Below the pieces are notes generated by a model. That model did no database searches. It worked only from the letters and a program-made list of their open reading frames with translations, and had not been told where the DNA came from. From assembly GCA_030141605.1 (NCBI GenBank), contig JAQGDQ010001023.1, positions 1 through 64,000 of the forward strand: DNA of 64,000 nucleotides, read 5' to 3'. Below, piece after piece: positions 35,216 through 47,489 of this stretch. Within the stretch, counting starts at the first letter, position 1. Each line of letters opens with the position of its first letter. Position numbers and translations under genes: made by a program. Origin of the DNA: Tubiluchus corallicola (lineage: Eukaryota > Priapulida > Priapulimorpha > Priapulimorphida > Tubiluchidae).

Positions 35216-37025
35216 TGCAATAAATTCTTATAATTTCTTTGTCTTTCTCTAATGTTGTGGAGAATTGGCAGCTGTTCATTCATTATTCAACATACAGGTG
35301 TTAGATTATTCATGCTCTATTACTGCCACGATTGTAAACCTATTAAACCTTTACTGACGTGCTGGATTTTATGACGTCATTAGCCTTGGTTTCTCACTTG
35401 AATGCGTGTGGAATTATGTGAGATTGTAAGTCAATCACTAATCCGAATTTTTAGTTTTTTTTGCAGTAAATTGACCATCTTGTGGTAAACTCGGTAATCA
35501 GGGATTTTTTGTCGCGTTTTAATTTTGCTGACCGTATTGACCACCGGTGTAAAATCACAGCTAGAGAAAAGAAAAGTATATTTAGCATGTAGGTGTAACT
35601 TAAAATCGCTGCAGAAAGACATATGAAGATAAACTTGGTTTCGTAGATGGAAGCCAAGCCTTCAAACTTCAATTAGCCTCCCACGTAACCAGTCGCACAG
35701 ACATTTTTATGAGATATTATCTGTCAAAGTCACTTTAATAAGTTTTGCAGTTATTTTTTCAAGGTTTTCCCAAATTTACGTGAATCGTAGACTCGGAACA
35801 AATCTGTTAGAAGCCAGGCATCTTAGTGAAGTGGCTTCGCAGATTCTGTGAAGTGTCAGATTTAATAAAGCGTAGTTTTATGTTAATTAAAAGCAATTTG
35901 TTACTTCCGGTTTACCTCCCACGCTAACCGTCTCATTCGACAATTATCTTCAAAGTCAGGTTAAGAAAAGTTTACAGTCAGATTATTACTTTAATATTTT
36001 TATGCAAAACATTCCTAGATGCCGTGGATACCATGAAGAAAAAAGAACTTTAAGAAATTTAAAGAAAACATAAAAATTCAAATTCACCTCTGTGCTCACG
36101 TATTAGCTCTTGAACATGTGCACAATGTCAGAACTGAACAGCTCTAATCTGAGAAGTACAGCACCTGTTTTTGTGCAACACTTTTCCGAAATTCAGACGC
36201 TAGTGCCCATCTAACTAACGAATGAATGACGAAATGCATGTAACGGCGAAGAACTAGCTTCGCGAACGCGAAATTGCATTTCTGTGATTCTTATACGTAA
36301 GCCATTCTTGAAAGTTGTTTCCCTTTTAACGTTTTATCGTAGAGCTCAAAAAATGTTAGTATGTCAATGAACGAGGCCAGCAATATGGATTAACCCTTTT
36401 ACCAGATTATTTATCATACTATTGTTTTTATACACGTGGATACTGGAATCCAACTAGACCTGCTCATTGTAATTGTTTATGGCGGGCAGGCGTCTATTCA
36501 ATTATTAACAACAATACTCTAAAATAAAACACTAATCAGTGAAACATGGCTCTCTGTTACTACTCCCTCTGCTATGTTCAGATGTCCTTGCTCTCTCGTT
36601 GGTGTAAATGCGCTCATGGACATTATAACAAATGAACGGGTCGGCACGAGTGTCATTTAACCAAGGGTCATCCATTCGTATATGACCAGGTTTGGCATTG
36701 CTTAAATTCGGTTGCTAATCATACTCAGTAACAACATCGGTATTCACCTTAATTAGGCCTAGTTTGTCCCGTTATCAAAGAAAGCGTAATTTAAGTACGT
36801 AATTTTGTTCACTATTACAACATAAAGAAAAAGTCGTTAGAGTTCTGCTTAGCAGTGGACGTTACAACTACCTAGCTGATTTATCTATATTTATTACATT
36901 CTTATGTTATTCTCATGTGTATCTAATTTATTATTCATCTTTTTTGTTCTCATTTTCACGTTAATCTTCATAATCTTTCACTTTTTATAACTTCTCTTCC
37001 TTCCATAAATCAACTTTTAATTCTT
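35216..37025. other. Mostly unrecognised; second copy of a dispersed repeat
   Basis: The segment 36110-36350 resembles 54105-54260 (shared CGCTAGTGCCCATCTAA) and 3670-3800 (shared GCGAAATTGC). Otherwise nothing was recognised on either strand. Confidence 0.4.
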
Positions 37026-37029
37026 GCAT

Positions 37030-37220
37030 CAACATTTTTCTTTTCTCTTTGCAGTACTGAGGCTGACTTATACAATTTTTTTGTGGGGCAGCCCCAACAA
37101 TTTATTAATCAACTTTATTATTTACGTGCTTATTTTCTTTTTAATTCTGAAATTATTTCACCATATTTACGTATTTTTTGCTATAGCAAATAGTACAAAC
37201 TAAACTAAACTAAACTAAAT
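37030..37220 (+). mobile_element. Possible retrotransposon 3' tail
   Basis: Sequence ending in four AAACT units (about 37195-37216), after a T-rich segment that includes GTGGGGCAGCCCCAAC, a short hairpin. Short-period 3' tails of this kind are usual for CR1/L2-like elements. No coding remnant was recognised upstream, so the call is tentative. Confidence 0.35.
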
Positions 37221-37554
37221 TATTTTGGCTAGGGCCCTCACTTTTCATTGTTGCATTAAGAATAAGTAAAAACTTTTATAAACTTGAAAACAGAACCATT
37301 ATAAGCATGGCATTCACACAGACACCATTACAGTGCAAGTTGCTACCTGGTTTCTTTCATATCAATCATTACGGGCACATGATAACAATGATAACAATGA
37401 TAACAGTTTTTTAAGGTTTTACAAGTTGTGAAAACTTCTTGCAATCTTTATACTCGCGTTTGCTGCAGCATCATGTCTATGTTCAGCCTTTTGATATTTC
37501 GTACTTGTTAAGAAGTATGATTGTGCACATTTTGTTCTTCCTGTTACACTTCTC

Positions 37555-39352
37555 AGCAAGCATGTGTACTGTGAAGTGTTTGCATGTGTGTATACTGCGA
37601 AGTGTGTGCTTATGTGTATACTGTGAAGTGTGTGCTTATGTGTATACTGTGAAGTGTGTGCATGTGTGCATACTGTGAAGTGTGTGCTTATGTGTATACT
37701 GTGAAGTGTGTGCTTGTGTGTATACTGTGAAGTGTGTGCATGTGTGCATACTGTGAAGTGAGTGCATGTGTGTATACTGTGAAGTGTGTGCTTATGTGTA
37801 TACTGTGAAGTGAATGCATGTGTGCATACTGGGAAGTGAGTGCATGTGTGTATACTGTGAAGTGTGTGCATGTGTGTATACTGTGAAGTGTGTGCATGTG
37901 TGTATACTGTGAAGTGTGTGCTTGTGTGTATACTGTGAAGTGAATGCATGTGTGCATACTGGGAAGTGTTTGCTTGTGTGTATACTGTGAAGTGTGTGCT
38001 TGTGTGTATACTGTGAAGTGTGTGCTTGTGTGTATACTGTGAAGTGTGTGCTTGTGTGTATACTGTGAAGTGAATGCATGTGTGCATACTGGGAAGTGTG
38101 TGCATGTGTGTATACTGTGAAGTGTGTGCATGTGTGTATACTGTGAAGTGTGTGCATGTGTGTATACTGTGAAGTGAGTGCATGTGTGTATACTGTGAAG
38201 TGAGTGCATGTGTGCATACTGTGAACTATGTGCATTTGTGCATACTGTGAACTACGTGTATGTATTTGTACTGTAAAGTGTGTGCATGTGTGTATACTGT
38301 AAAGCGTGTGCATGTGTGTATACTGTAAAGTGTATGCATGTGTGTATACTGTGAAGTGTGTGCATGTGTGTATACTGCAAAGGGTATGCTTGTGTGTATA
38401 CTGTAAAGCGTGTGCGTGTGTGTATACTGTAAAGTGTTTGCATGTGTGTATACTGTAAAGTGTATGCATGTGTGTATACTGTAAAGTGTATGCATGTGTG
38501 TATACTGTAAAGTGTATGCATGTGAGTATACTGTAAAGTGTATGCATGTGTGTATACTGTAAAGTGTATGCATGTGTGTATACTGTAAAGTGTATGCATG
38601 TGTGTATACTGTAAAGTGTTTGCATGTGTGTATACTGTAAAGTGTGTGCATGTGTGTATACTGTAAAGTGTATGCATGTGTGTATACTGTAAAGTGTATG
38701 CATGTGTGTATACTGTAAAGTGTGTGCATGTGTGTATACTGTAAAGTGTGTGCATGTGTGTATACTGTAAAGTGTATGCATGTGTGTATACTGTAAAGTG
38801 TGTGCATGTGTGTATACTGTAAAGTGTGTGCATGTGTGTATACTGTGAAGTGTGTGCATGTGTGTATACTGTAAAGTGTATGCATGTGTGTATACTGTAA
38901 AGTGTATGCATGTGTGTATACTGTAAAGCGTGTGCATGTGTGTATACTGTAAAGCGTGTGCATGTGTGTATACTGTAAAGTGTATGCATGTGTGTATACT
39001 GTAAAGTGTATGCATGTGTGTATACTGTAAAGCGTGTGCATGTGTGTATACTGTAAAGCGTGTGCATATGTGTATACTGTAAAGTGTGTGCATGTGTGTA
39101 TACTGTAAAGTGTATGCATGTGTGTATACTGTAAAGTGTGTGCATGTGCGTCTACTGTAAAGCGTGTGCATGTGTGTATACTGTAAAGTGTATGCATGTG
39201 TGTATACTGTAAAGTGTATGCATGTGTGTATACTGTAAAGTGTGTGCATGTGCGTCTACTGTAAAGCGTGTGCATGTGTGTATACTGTAAAGCGTGTGCA
39301 TGTGTGTATACTGAAAAGCGTGTGCATGTGTGTGTATACTGTAAAGTGTGTG
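37555..39352. repeat. 26-bp minisatellite, about 69 copies
   Basis: The unit contains TGTGCATGTGTGTATACTGT. Units carry GTGAAG at 37.56-38.26 kb and mostly GTAAAG at 38.27-39.35 kb, so two subfamilies occupy separate blocks. Distance between the first and last ACTG marker (37568 to 39337) is 68 units plus one base. Very long open frames in all minus-strand phases arise because the unit has no stop codon. Confidence 0.97.
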
Positions 39353-39763
39353 CAGATTTGGAATATTGATCATAAATACATTCATTATTACTGAAAACTG
39401 AACGTGAATATTTCCTTTATTTATGAGTCACTAAAGTTACCTTTTTATTTGTGGTTTTATGCAGGAGGTTTAAGGCTTATAACTACTTAACATTAGCAAA
39501 TGCAACAATCTACATGTGTTCAAGAATCTAGTTTGTTAGACACTGTACTCCTGTTCAAAGCGTATTGCTACTGACAAATCAACATCAAACGAGTAATATA
39601 AATTTATGAGGCGCAAAAAGGAATGGCTGCTCTTTTGTTATTCGATCCTGGCTGTAGGTTTCAGCTTCATCGCCTTCCAATGAGTTGCTAATAGAGGAAG
39701 TGATGAGAGGAGGAAAACGGGAAGGGAAAACGTGTGAAGTGCGATGCAAAATGAGGAAGATAA

Positions 39764-40332
39764 GAAAGTATACACACATGCACACACTCACAGTATGCAC
39801 ACATGCACACACTCACAGTATGCACACATGCACGCACTCACAGTATGCACACATGCACACACTCACAGTATGCACACATGCACACACTCACAGTATACAC
39901 ACATGCACACACTCACAGTATACACACATGCACACACTCACAGTATGCACACATGCACACACTCACAGTATACACACATGCACACACTCACAGTATACAC
40001 ACATGCACACACTCACAGTATACACACATGCATACACTTTACAGTATACACACACATGCACACACTCACAGTATACACACATGCACACACTCACAGTATA
40101 CACACATGCACGCACTCACAGTATACACACATGCGCACACTCACAGTATACACACATGCACACACTCACAGTATACACACATGCACACACTCACAGTATA
40201 CACACATGCGCACACTCACAGTATACACACATGCACACACTCACAGTATACACACATGCACACGCTTTACAGTTTACGCACATGCACACGCTTTACAGTT
40301 TACACACATGCACAAATTTTACAGTATACAAA
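39764..40332. repeat. 25/26-bp minisatellite, reverse of the left array
   Basis: The unit contains CAGTATACACACATGCACAC, the reverse complement of the 37.56-39.35 kb unit, mostly with period 25 (CTCACAG for CTTTACAG). About 22 copies. The 410-bp spacer (39353-39763) shows nothing recognisable. Together the arrays form a large inverted repeat. Confidence 0.96.
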
Positions 40333-42015
40333 TGTACACGAGGAAGAGAAGAAAAAACAGTGAAAGAACAAAAACAGATGTAAAGAAAAGAGAAGTAAAG
40401 ATGAAATGCTGACGGAAAAAAGGTAAATAGAAAAACGCATAAGAGGAGAAAGAGAAAATGGTAGCTAGGTTTTGTGTGACACATATAACTACTGTATTTT
40501 TGTAGCTTTAATTTCAGGTTATACACACCTGAAAGACTTTTCAGCCAAAGAAACTGATGAATTGAAATCAAATATTCTCTCAAATTGTCATCTTGAATTA
40601 GCAGAATCTCGTTATTTCCTAATTTAGGAACTAATTCTTTGAGAATTGTTGAATAATCCTTTTTATTTCTACTCGTTTCTTTATTACTCGACTTTTGCAT
40701 GGCAACTGTCATACTAATCCATAGCTGGAAATAAATTCATTCTTAACTAAAGTGGATTTTAAAATGATACAACATAATTATTACTGCCTGAAAGCAAACT
40801 TCTAGCCGTACTTAGCTTCACTGCGCAAACTGTAAACACGAAATGTTATAAAACATGTTGACGGAAATGATTTCACATTTGCGGAAGTGACCAGTCAGAA
40901 TAAGGTACATCTTGGGGATATTTTAGAAGTTGTTAAAGGTGTTTTCAGATTTACTCACTGTGTTGAGCCTCAGAAGTTGAGAATGGCACTAGTTTTTCAT
41001 GCCTCGAATTAGAGGCATATTTTGTGAGGTGTTATGCAGCGTGATAATTGTAATCATTGCACCTGCTATAACAGGTCTTCGCTGTGATAATTGTAATCAT
41101 TGCACCTGCTATAACAGGTCTTCTATCCGCTTGTCATCATCGACGTCATCCTCGTTCTGTCGACGGGGTTGTTAATCTGATCAATAATTTAAAATTTTGG
41201 TCAAGATTGTCACAGTGCCGGTGTCCGAAAAATACAAAACAAGTTTTAGTCACGGTCGAGTGCAAAGGACTCCGCCCGAAATACGCAGGAAAATAAAATT
41301 CTGTTTCAATTTTGCCGTTAACAGCATTCATTAAATTAGTTATGAGGTGTAAAAAAAATAAAAATGAAATTTCAAACATCATCTGGGCTCTGGACAGTGA
41401 AATGGAAGATAAGAATTTTTATTCTCCTGCGTTTACGAAACAGATTGTTGCTCAATTAGTATGCGAGCGGGTACCAGCAGCAACTCAAGAGCAACATTCT
41501 GAAATTCTTGCAATAAAATTCTATTGTGAATTGCTGTATGTAATTTGCTGTAATTGTACGATTATCACGTAATTGTTCAAGAGTGGTAAATTTTTGTGAT
41601 GCCCTGAAACTGCTTTTTATAGCAATTCACTGAATAATATCTGAGAAAATCACCATTTGTTATGTTAATCAGCAATCAGCATTAACAACTGTTTTAATGT
41701 AATCATTATCATTGTCACCATTACCATAATCATCATGATCATGATCATAATCATCATCATGCTCGTCGGCGGCGGCTGCGGCCGCGTCGCCATCGTCATC
41801 ATTGTCGTTAGCAGCAGCAGCAATCTTTATCACCAACGTTCGTCATCATTGTCTATATTTTCAACACGGTTGAGTTGTACAATTGGCTATTGACTGTAGG
41901 ACATCTACTGTAGTATATCTTACTACTTACTCTTGAAAGTAATCTCTGTTATACAGTTATAGATTCATTATTTGCAGCAGACAAGTTGCTCTCTGAGCTT
42001 ATGTTAATTGTTCAT
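40333..42015. other. No gene recognised; small duplication
   Basis: A 43-bp tandem duplication with TGCACCTGCTATAACAGG occurs at about 41040-41125. ATC-rich and GC-rich trinucleotide patches lie at 41700-41835. An LRR-looking open frame (40293-40712, minus) lacks fitting splice sites. Confidence 0.4.
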
Positions 42016-42019
42016 CCAA

Positions 42020-42146
<127 letters not shown>

Positions 42147-42439
42147 ACTATCTTGCAGTGCTGGGACTTATAAAAACCTGATTTGTACAATAACATTCCA
42201 AATAATGTAAAAATAAAAATGTATTTATATTAAAACGGTCTTTCAATAAAAAATTTTTCAAAGGCGCTGTACAAACAAAAGTATTTAGATAAAATACTAA
42301 AAAACTATAATACAATTAGACATGTGTATAGACAAAAAAATCTGCAAAACACTCGCCCTTTATATGTTAAAACACTGCATTAAAACATGAGTTTTCGGCT
42401 TCCTTTAAGAAAGAATTTAAATTTGAGCCAATTCTACAT

Positions 42440-43825
42440 AGCCCGTGAAGGGACATGGTGAAAAAATTTCAATTTGTATGATCTGTGCGAACGAAATACT
42501 AATCCATGTGCACGAAATACTGATCCGTGTGCACGAAATACTAATCCATGTGCACGAAATACTAATCCGTGTGCACGAATACTAATGCGTGTGCACGAAA
42601 TACTAATCCGTGTGCACGAAATACTAATCCGTGTTCACGAAATACTAATCCGTGTGCACGAAATACTAATCCGTGTGAACGAAATACTAATCCGTGTGCA
42701 CGAAATACTAATCCCTGTGCACGAAATACTAATCCATGTGCACGAAATACTAATCCGTGTGCACGAAATACTAATCCGTGTGCACGAAATACTAATCCAT
42801 GTGCAAGAAATACTAATCCGTGCGCAAGAAATACTAATCCGTGGTCACAAATGACTAATTCGTGTGCACAGATTCAGATTAATGTTTGACAACTGCTACA
42901 AGTAGCTACACCTCGCTTTATATCAGTTTTAAGAAAAGCTGAGTTAAACAAAATAGTTAGACTAACCAATGTGCGCAGTATCAGTTGCATATTTCTAGTC
43001 CAATGTGGTTTACCCTATTTTGCTCTGCATAACAGAAATTATTATTACCCCACTTTTACCCTAAATACCAAGTGCCAGGTAGAGCAACAGCAGGTACTAT
43101 TTTTAAAATCGTTGGTATGACCCGGCCGCAGTACTAAACTCAGAACCTCCAAGGCAGAAAAACGGCGCGTTACAATTAGAAAAACCATCTGGTCATGCAG
43201 TAGAATCGTCTGGTTCTACGAGTTATGAGAGGTATGAGTAACTCAATGTTAATCTTTTTCGCCTCTATGTGGTAGCCTTTAAAAGCCAAGGTACGCGTCT
43301 ACGCCATTAGCTCCTACAAATTAATGATTCATAATTCATTTTTTTGTGTGAATAAAAATGTGAAATTACAATACATAGAAAAGCGTGTATTCTGCAAATC
43401 ATAAAAAACAACTAATTTGCATTTCATTACAGAGTTACAAAGTAACTACACAGTAACTACAAATCACACTGTTGCTGATCACACTGTAGAATCAAAATTA
43501 AAAATATCTCCTAGATCGCCTAAGCTTTTATTATACTAGTTTTTCGCGTTGAATATTTAATGCATATTGTCATAATGCTCAATGCATAGAATAATATTAA
43601 TAATGCAATAGTACCCTTAACAAGTTAAATTTCACATTACTCAGTTCAGCGGATTGGTAATTCGTGGCCACGAATTAGTATTTCTTGCACATGGATTAGT
43701 ATTTCTTGCACATGGATTAGTATTATGTGCGCACGGATTAGTAGCTCGTACACACGGATTAGTAGCTCGTACGCACGGATTAGTATTTCGTGAATTAAAT
43801 TTTCTCACTATGTCCCTTCGGGGGC
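42440..43825. mobile_element. Foldback element with inverted 21-bp arrays
   Basis: The ends are inverted copies: left AGCCCGTGAAGGGACATGG then TGAAAAAATTT; right, read inward, AGCCCCCGAAGGGACATAG then TGAGAAAATTT. Just inside each end is an array of a 21-bp unit: left CACGAAATACTAATCCGTGTG (about 18 copies, 42484-42865), right the reverse complement (about 6 copies, 43655-43793). The 0.8-kb core is AT-rich and holds a degraded tRNA-like segment (about 43110-43190, minus). No transposase. No target duplication could be fixed. This arrangement is that of foldback-type transposons. Confidence 0.75.
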
Positions 43826-44315
43826 TCCCTACGATTCAGTTGGTAGCTTATGCCAAAACAAAATACGAACGTAAGTGCTTACCCTTATTCTTATATCTTA
43901 GATTATATTGTTCAATGATTTTTCATTGATTTTAGTCTCCAGTTACTTCAGTTAGTCCTAGCAGACGCCATATAGCGCAAAACTTTGACTAAACGTTAAG
44001 CCATCTTGGATTTTTGCAAAGCTTAAACTGTGGCAGCCGCCATGGAGCGTGATTGAGATGTTTGCAAATAAACCGACACGCAAGTAACTATTGCTCAGTA
44101 AACAGAGTTGGGAAAAGCGACACCTGTTGACAAAGATCGAAAATTCCCTTGATCAGCAACGAATTTTTATACCTCGTCTTATTGGTACAAAGATTTATTT
44201 TAAGGAATATTGACCTATATATCATTGAAGTGTTTAAGAGACTAAGTGTTCCTAATATCAATATAATATTGAATTGAACTGACGATGAGATTTGAGGTAA
44301 AAAAGAGCAACTTAC

Positions 44316-44399
44316 AAGGCGGTTGTAAAGTTTCGAAACTCATCCGCTAGTGAAAGCGTGACATCACCCACCGATCTAAAACTGTTGTGTTGTAACTCT
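44316..44399 (-). CDS. LRR exon (second seen) of the large LRR gene
   Basis: An 84-bp minus-strand exon with acceptor CTTTCAG and donor GTAAGTTGC, phase 2. It reads ELQHNSFRSVGDVTL...ADEF..., an LRR of 28 residues, four more than the usual 24. The Leu codon split across the junction with exon 45353-45430 is completed in frame. The intron between these two exons is only 0.9 kb and contains a (CAGT)n tract and a MITE. The longer repeat fits the less regular first LRR after an N-cap. Confidence 0.65.
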
Positions 44400-44455
44400 C
44401 TGAAAGTAATAATTATATTTAAAAGTTAATGACTAAATGTAACATCTATTTTGTG

Positions 44456-44620
44456 TAGTCAGTCAGTCAGTCAGTCAGTCAGGCAGTCAGTCAGTCAGTC
44501 AGTCAGTCAGTCAGTCAGTCAGTCAGTCAGTCAGTCAGTCAGTCAGTCAGTCAGTCAGTCAGTCAGTCAGTCAGTCAGTCAGTCAACCAGTCAGTCAACC
44601 AGTCAGTCAATCAGTCTCTC
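44456..44620. repeat. (CAGT)n microsatellite
   Basis: About 35 tetranucleotide units, interrupted by AACC and AATC variants toward the right end. It lies in the short intron between two LRR exons of the large gene. Confidence 0.95.
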
Positions 44621-44869
44621 AGTCAGGTAGGCTGTCTGTCTGTCTATCAATCGTCTGATTATTATTCGGGTGGTCAGTCAATTAGTCGGTCAATTAATCT
44701 ATAAGCACAATAATTATAGCAAAGTTAATAAAATGTTTCTGCCATAGTCTTTCGTGTTGTGGTCCAAAATGACACAGTTATAATTATTATTATTATTTTT
44801 ATAGCGCAACATTTGATTGGCCATGGGAAAAATGCGCAAAATTTTTACCATCTACTGTTTGAGCAGAAC

Positions 44870-45328
44870 TACCGTATTTTCCCGTCTATAAGAGACCCTT
44901 TTTTGCTCAGAATTTTCACTTTAAAAATAGGGGGTCTCTTATACATGGGAGTAAGTCTTTTCAATAAGATGCATAAATTGTGACACTAATGATTTTAAAG
45001 AAATAAGTGCTCTACAACTGTTTTGCGTGTCGCGTTCGACTATGAAGCGGTTGTAAGCAATACAAGCATCATGACACGGGCATTATCTCCTCGTTTTCTC
45101 TTTTCCTGTTACAGGTTTGCAGGTACGCACTTTAATATATACCAGTACTCTTTTTCTACAACACATTAACTGGTTTTATTTTGTTTTCAGTACCGCACTG
45201 AGTTGAAAAAAGTTGTACTTTACCCTCTAAAAATGTCCGTCTGAAAAAACTTTTTTCCAGAATTTTTGCCTAAAAATTGAAGGGGTCTCTTATACAAAAG
45301 GGTCTCTTATACACGGGAAAATACGGTA
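44870..45328. mobile_element. MITE with TA target, 27-bp-class inverted repeats
   Basis: The left end TACCGTATTTTCCCGTCTAT continues into AAGAGACCC. The right end, read inward, is TACCGTATTTTCCCGTGTAT plus AAGAGACCC, one mismatch in 29. TA at both edges suggests a TA target duplication, as for Tc1/mariner-like elements. Extra internal copies of GGGTCTCTTATACA lie near each end. About 459 bp, no coding. It ends 25 bp from LRR exon 45353-45430. Confidence 0.78.
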
Positions 45329-45352
45329 TTTGTGTTTACCTAGTTCACTTAC

Positions 45353-45430
45353 AGTTTAATATTCTCTGAAATAGTGAAGTTTTCAAAGGAGTTTCCTGGC
45401 AGCTTCTTTAGCAAAGAGTTTCTCAAAAAA
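45353..45430 (-). CDS. LRR exon (first seen) of the large LRR gene
   Basis: A 78-bp minus-strand exon with acceptor CTTTTGTTGCAG and donor GTAAGTGAA, phase 2. It encodes FLRNSLLKKLPGNSFENF and a further eight residues, the LxLxxNxLxxLPxxxF pattern. It follows the signal-peptide exon (61599-61975) across a 16.2-kb intron, and the phase fits (AT plus T gives Ile). The LLKKLP segment is what is usually found just after an LRR N-cap. Confidence 0.72.
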
Positions 45431-45631
45431 CTGCAACAAAAGATGAACGGAAATTAGGTGTCGGGTGCGCAAACAGTGAATAATAATAAAATCTGTGGAA
45501 TTATTAAGCTTCTACGTACAATTATAGCAATAATAGAAAGCTCTTGAAAAGAGTGTCGGATTTGGTGAACAACTTGCCATTTAGAAATAAGGACTAAAAA
45601 TTAGAAGCTAAAGCAGTAAAACAGCTCTAGT

Positions 45632-45847
<216 letters not shown>

Positions 45848-45929
45848 TATCTTTCTATCTCTCTTGTCCTGTCTCTTCACCACTACTATAATTGCATAAT
45901 TGCCAGGAACTTCACTCTCACTATCATCA

Positions 45930-45996
45930 CGATTCTTCATCATCATCACCATCATCATAGTCACCGTCGTCGTCACCGTCACCGTCATTGTCGTCG

Positions 45997-46039
<43 letters not shown>

Positions 46040-46040
46040 T
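45930..46040. repeat. (CAT)n / (GTC)n trinucleotide tract
   Basis: Imperfect ATC/GTC units ending in a perfect (CAT)n run of about 14 units. Confidence 0.92.
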
Positions 46041-46716
46041 TTTAGTGAAGTATATTATCGAATCAGAGTACAAAAGCAGTGTTTTCCTGTTCTTACAAAG
46101 CAGATAATTATAACGCCAGACTTCACGATCGTAGGTGCAATTTATTGCCAACAAGCATCGTTTAAGCGAGCAGAGCATAAAGCTTTATTATTATGGAGCC
46201 CTAATTGGACGTCTTGAAAAGAACGCCTCTATTGCATTCCAAATTGACGTGATTGTACGTTGTGCTGATGAGGCAGATCAGTGCGTCGCTGAACACTGTG
46301 ATTTAAGCGAAAACATGAAGTCTGTCCTAAGTAAATGATCAACGTGGTTAGAACAAGTAACCCTGTAGGCATCAGGTATGTCGGGGAAATGTCCAATACT
46401 GTACGGTAAGAAATGGTGAGGCTCAGAAATTAACGCTTCTAAAACGTCAATGAATATAATCAGTAAAACGCGTAGAGTGTCGACAGTAAATAAAGGTCAC
46501 AATAGAATAATTGTGATTTCGCGTGTGGTATGTGTTGTGCTTAACATATTAATATCTCAACATAAAGCACAGTGCAACTCACAAGATTTTTCGTTGATAT
46601 TTACCTGCTGGTGCCTTCGATGTAATTCAATTCAAATTTTTATTTTTGTAACTAGGACCATATGAAATACAAATACAATACTAAAATAAAATACAATGAA
46701 ATAAAAATTACAAGAG

Positions 46717-46786
<70 letters not shown>

Positions 46787-47489
46787 CAGGGTTAGCAAAT
46801 TAAAAGCTAAACAAATTTTAGATGTTAATTATGTAATAATAGGTTCCATTTCACAAAAAAGCAAGAATTGCCAAGTCTTAATAATATCTCAAGGGTTAAT
46901 AATATCTGTCTTATCCGTTTGTCCTTAATCTTTCTATGTGAATCTTTGTCTGGTGGTACTTCACACGGCAGCTCAAAACGTTTTCACCTAGTAGTTTTAA
47001 AGTCGTTTTAGGAAGCAATTTGAAACAATTTTTAAACAGTTTTGCAGTAAAATCGTTTGAGCGCGTGACGTAAGCAATGCATACAAGAGCGTCCTCTGAA
47101 TGTTTGTTTCAAAACTGCACAGAAAGCGTGCGAACTGAGCGCATGCGCAAAGTTGAGTAAAATGGGTATACATTTTGCACTTTTTTCACACGCTAAACTT
47201 TCACACGTTCATTGGACAAACAAGCAGAAGACACGTGGTTATCAATGTTGATGTCACATCTTTCAAAGGATTTTGCTGCAAAAATGTTTGAAAACAGCGT
47301 TTCAAGCTGCCTCCCAAGCTGCCTCCCAAGCGGATTCAAAGTGGTTTGGTGAAAACACATTCAAAAGTGTTGGTCTGCAGCGTGTACATTGAAACCCGTT
47401 TTAAAATTCTTTACATTTGCAGTGTGAAAAGAGCATTAGAAAATTCCCACTTTCCACTGGGGTTTGCAATTGCATGCTGTATATTTTGT
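46041..47489. other. Nothing coding recognised; (AT)n inside
   Basis: A (TA)n microsatellite at 46720-46785 interrupts otherwise unremarkable AT-rich sequence. No exon or mobile element was recognised. This is intron of the large LRR gene. Confidence 0.45.

Noticed and set aside
37419-40412. Open frames of up to 485 codons of HTHM/TVYTHA-type peptides on both strands
   Set aside because: They follow a 25/26-bp stop-free minisatellite in all phases; no start context, splice sites or non-repeat domain.
40293-40712. Additional LRR exon of the large gene (minus strand, ILLIQDDNLREYL region)
   Set aside because: Hydrophobic spacing is only partly LRR-like, and no acceptor/donor pair gives the phase-2 exon shared by the other six. 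It could be a decayed exon at most.
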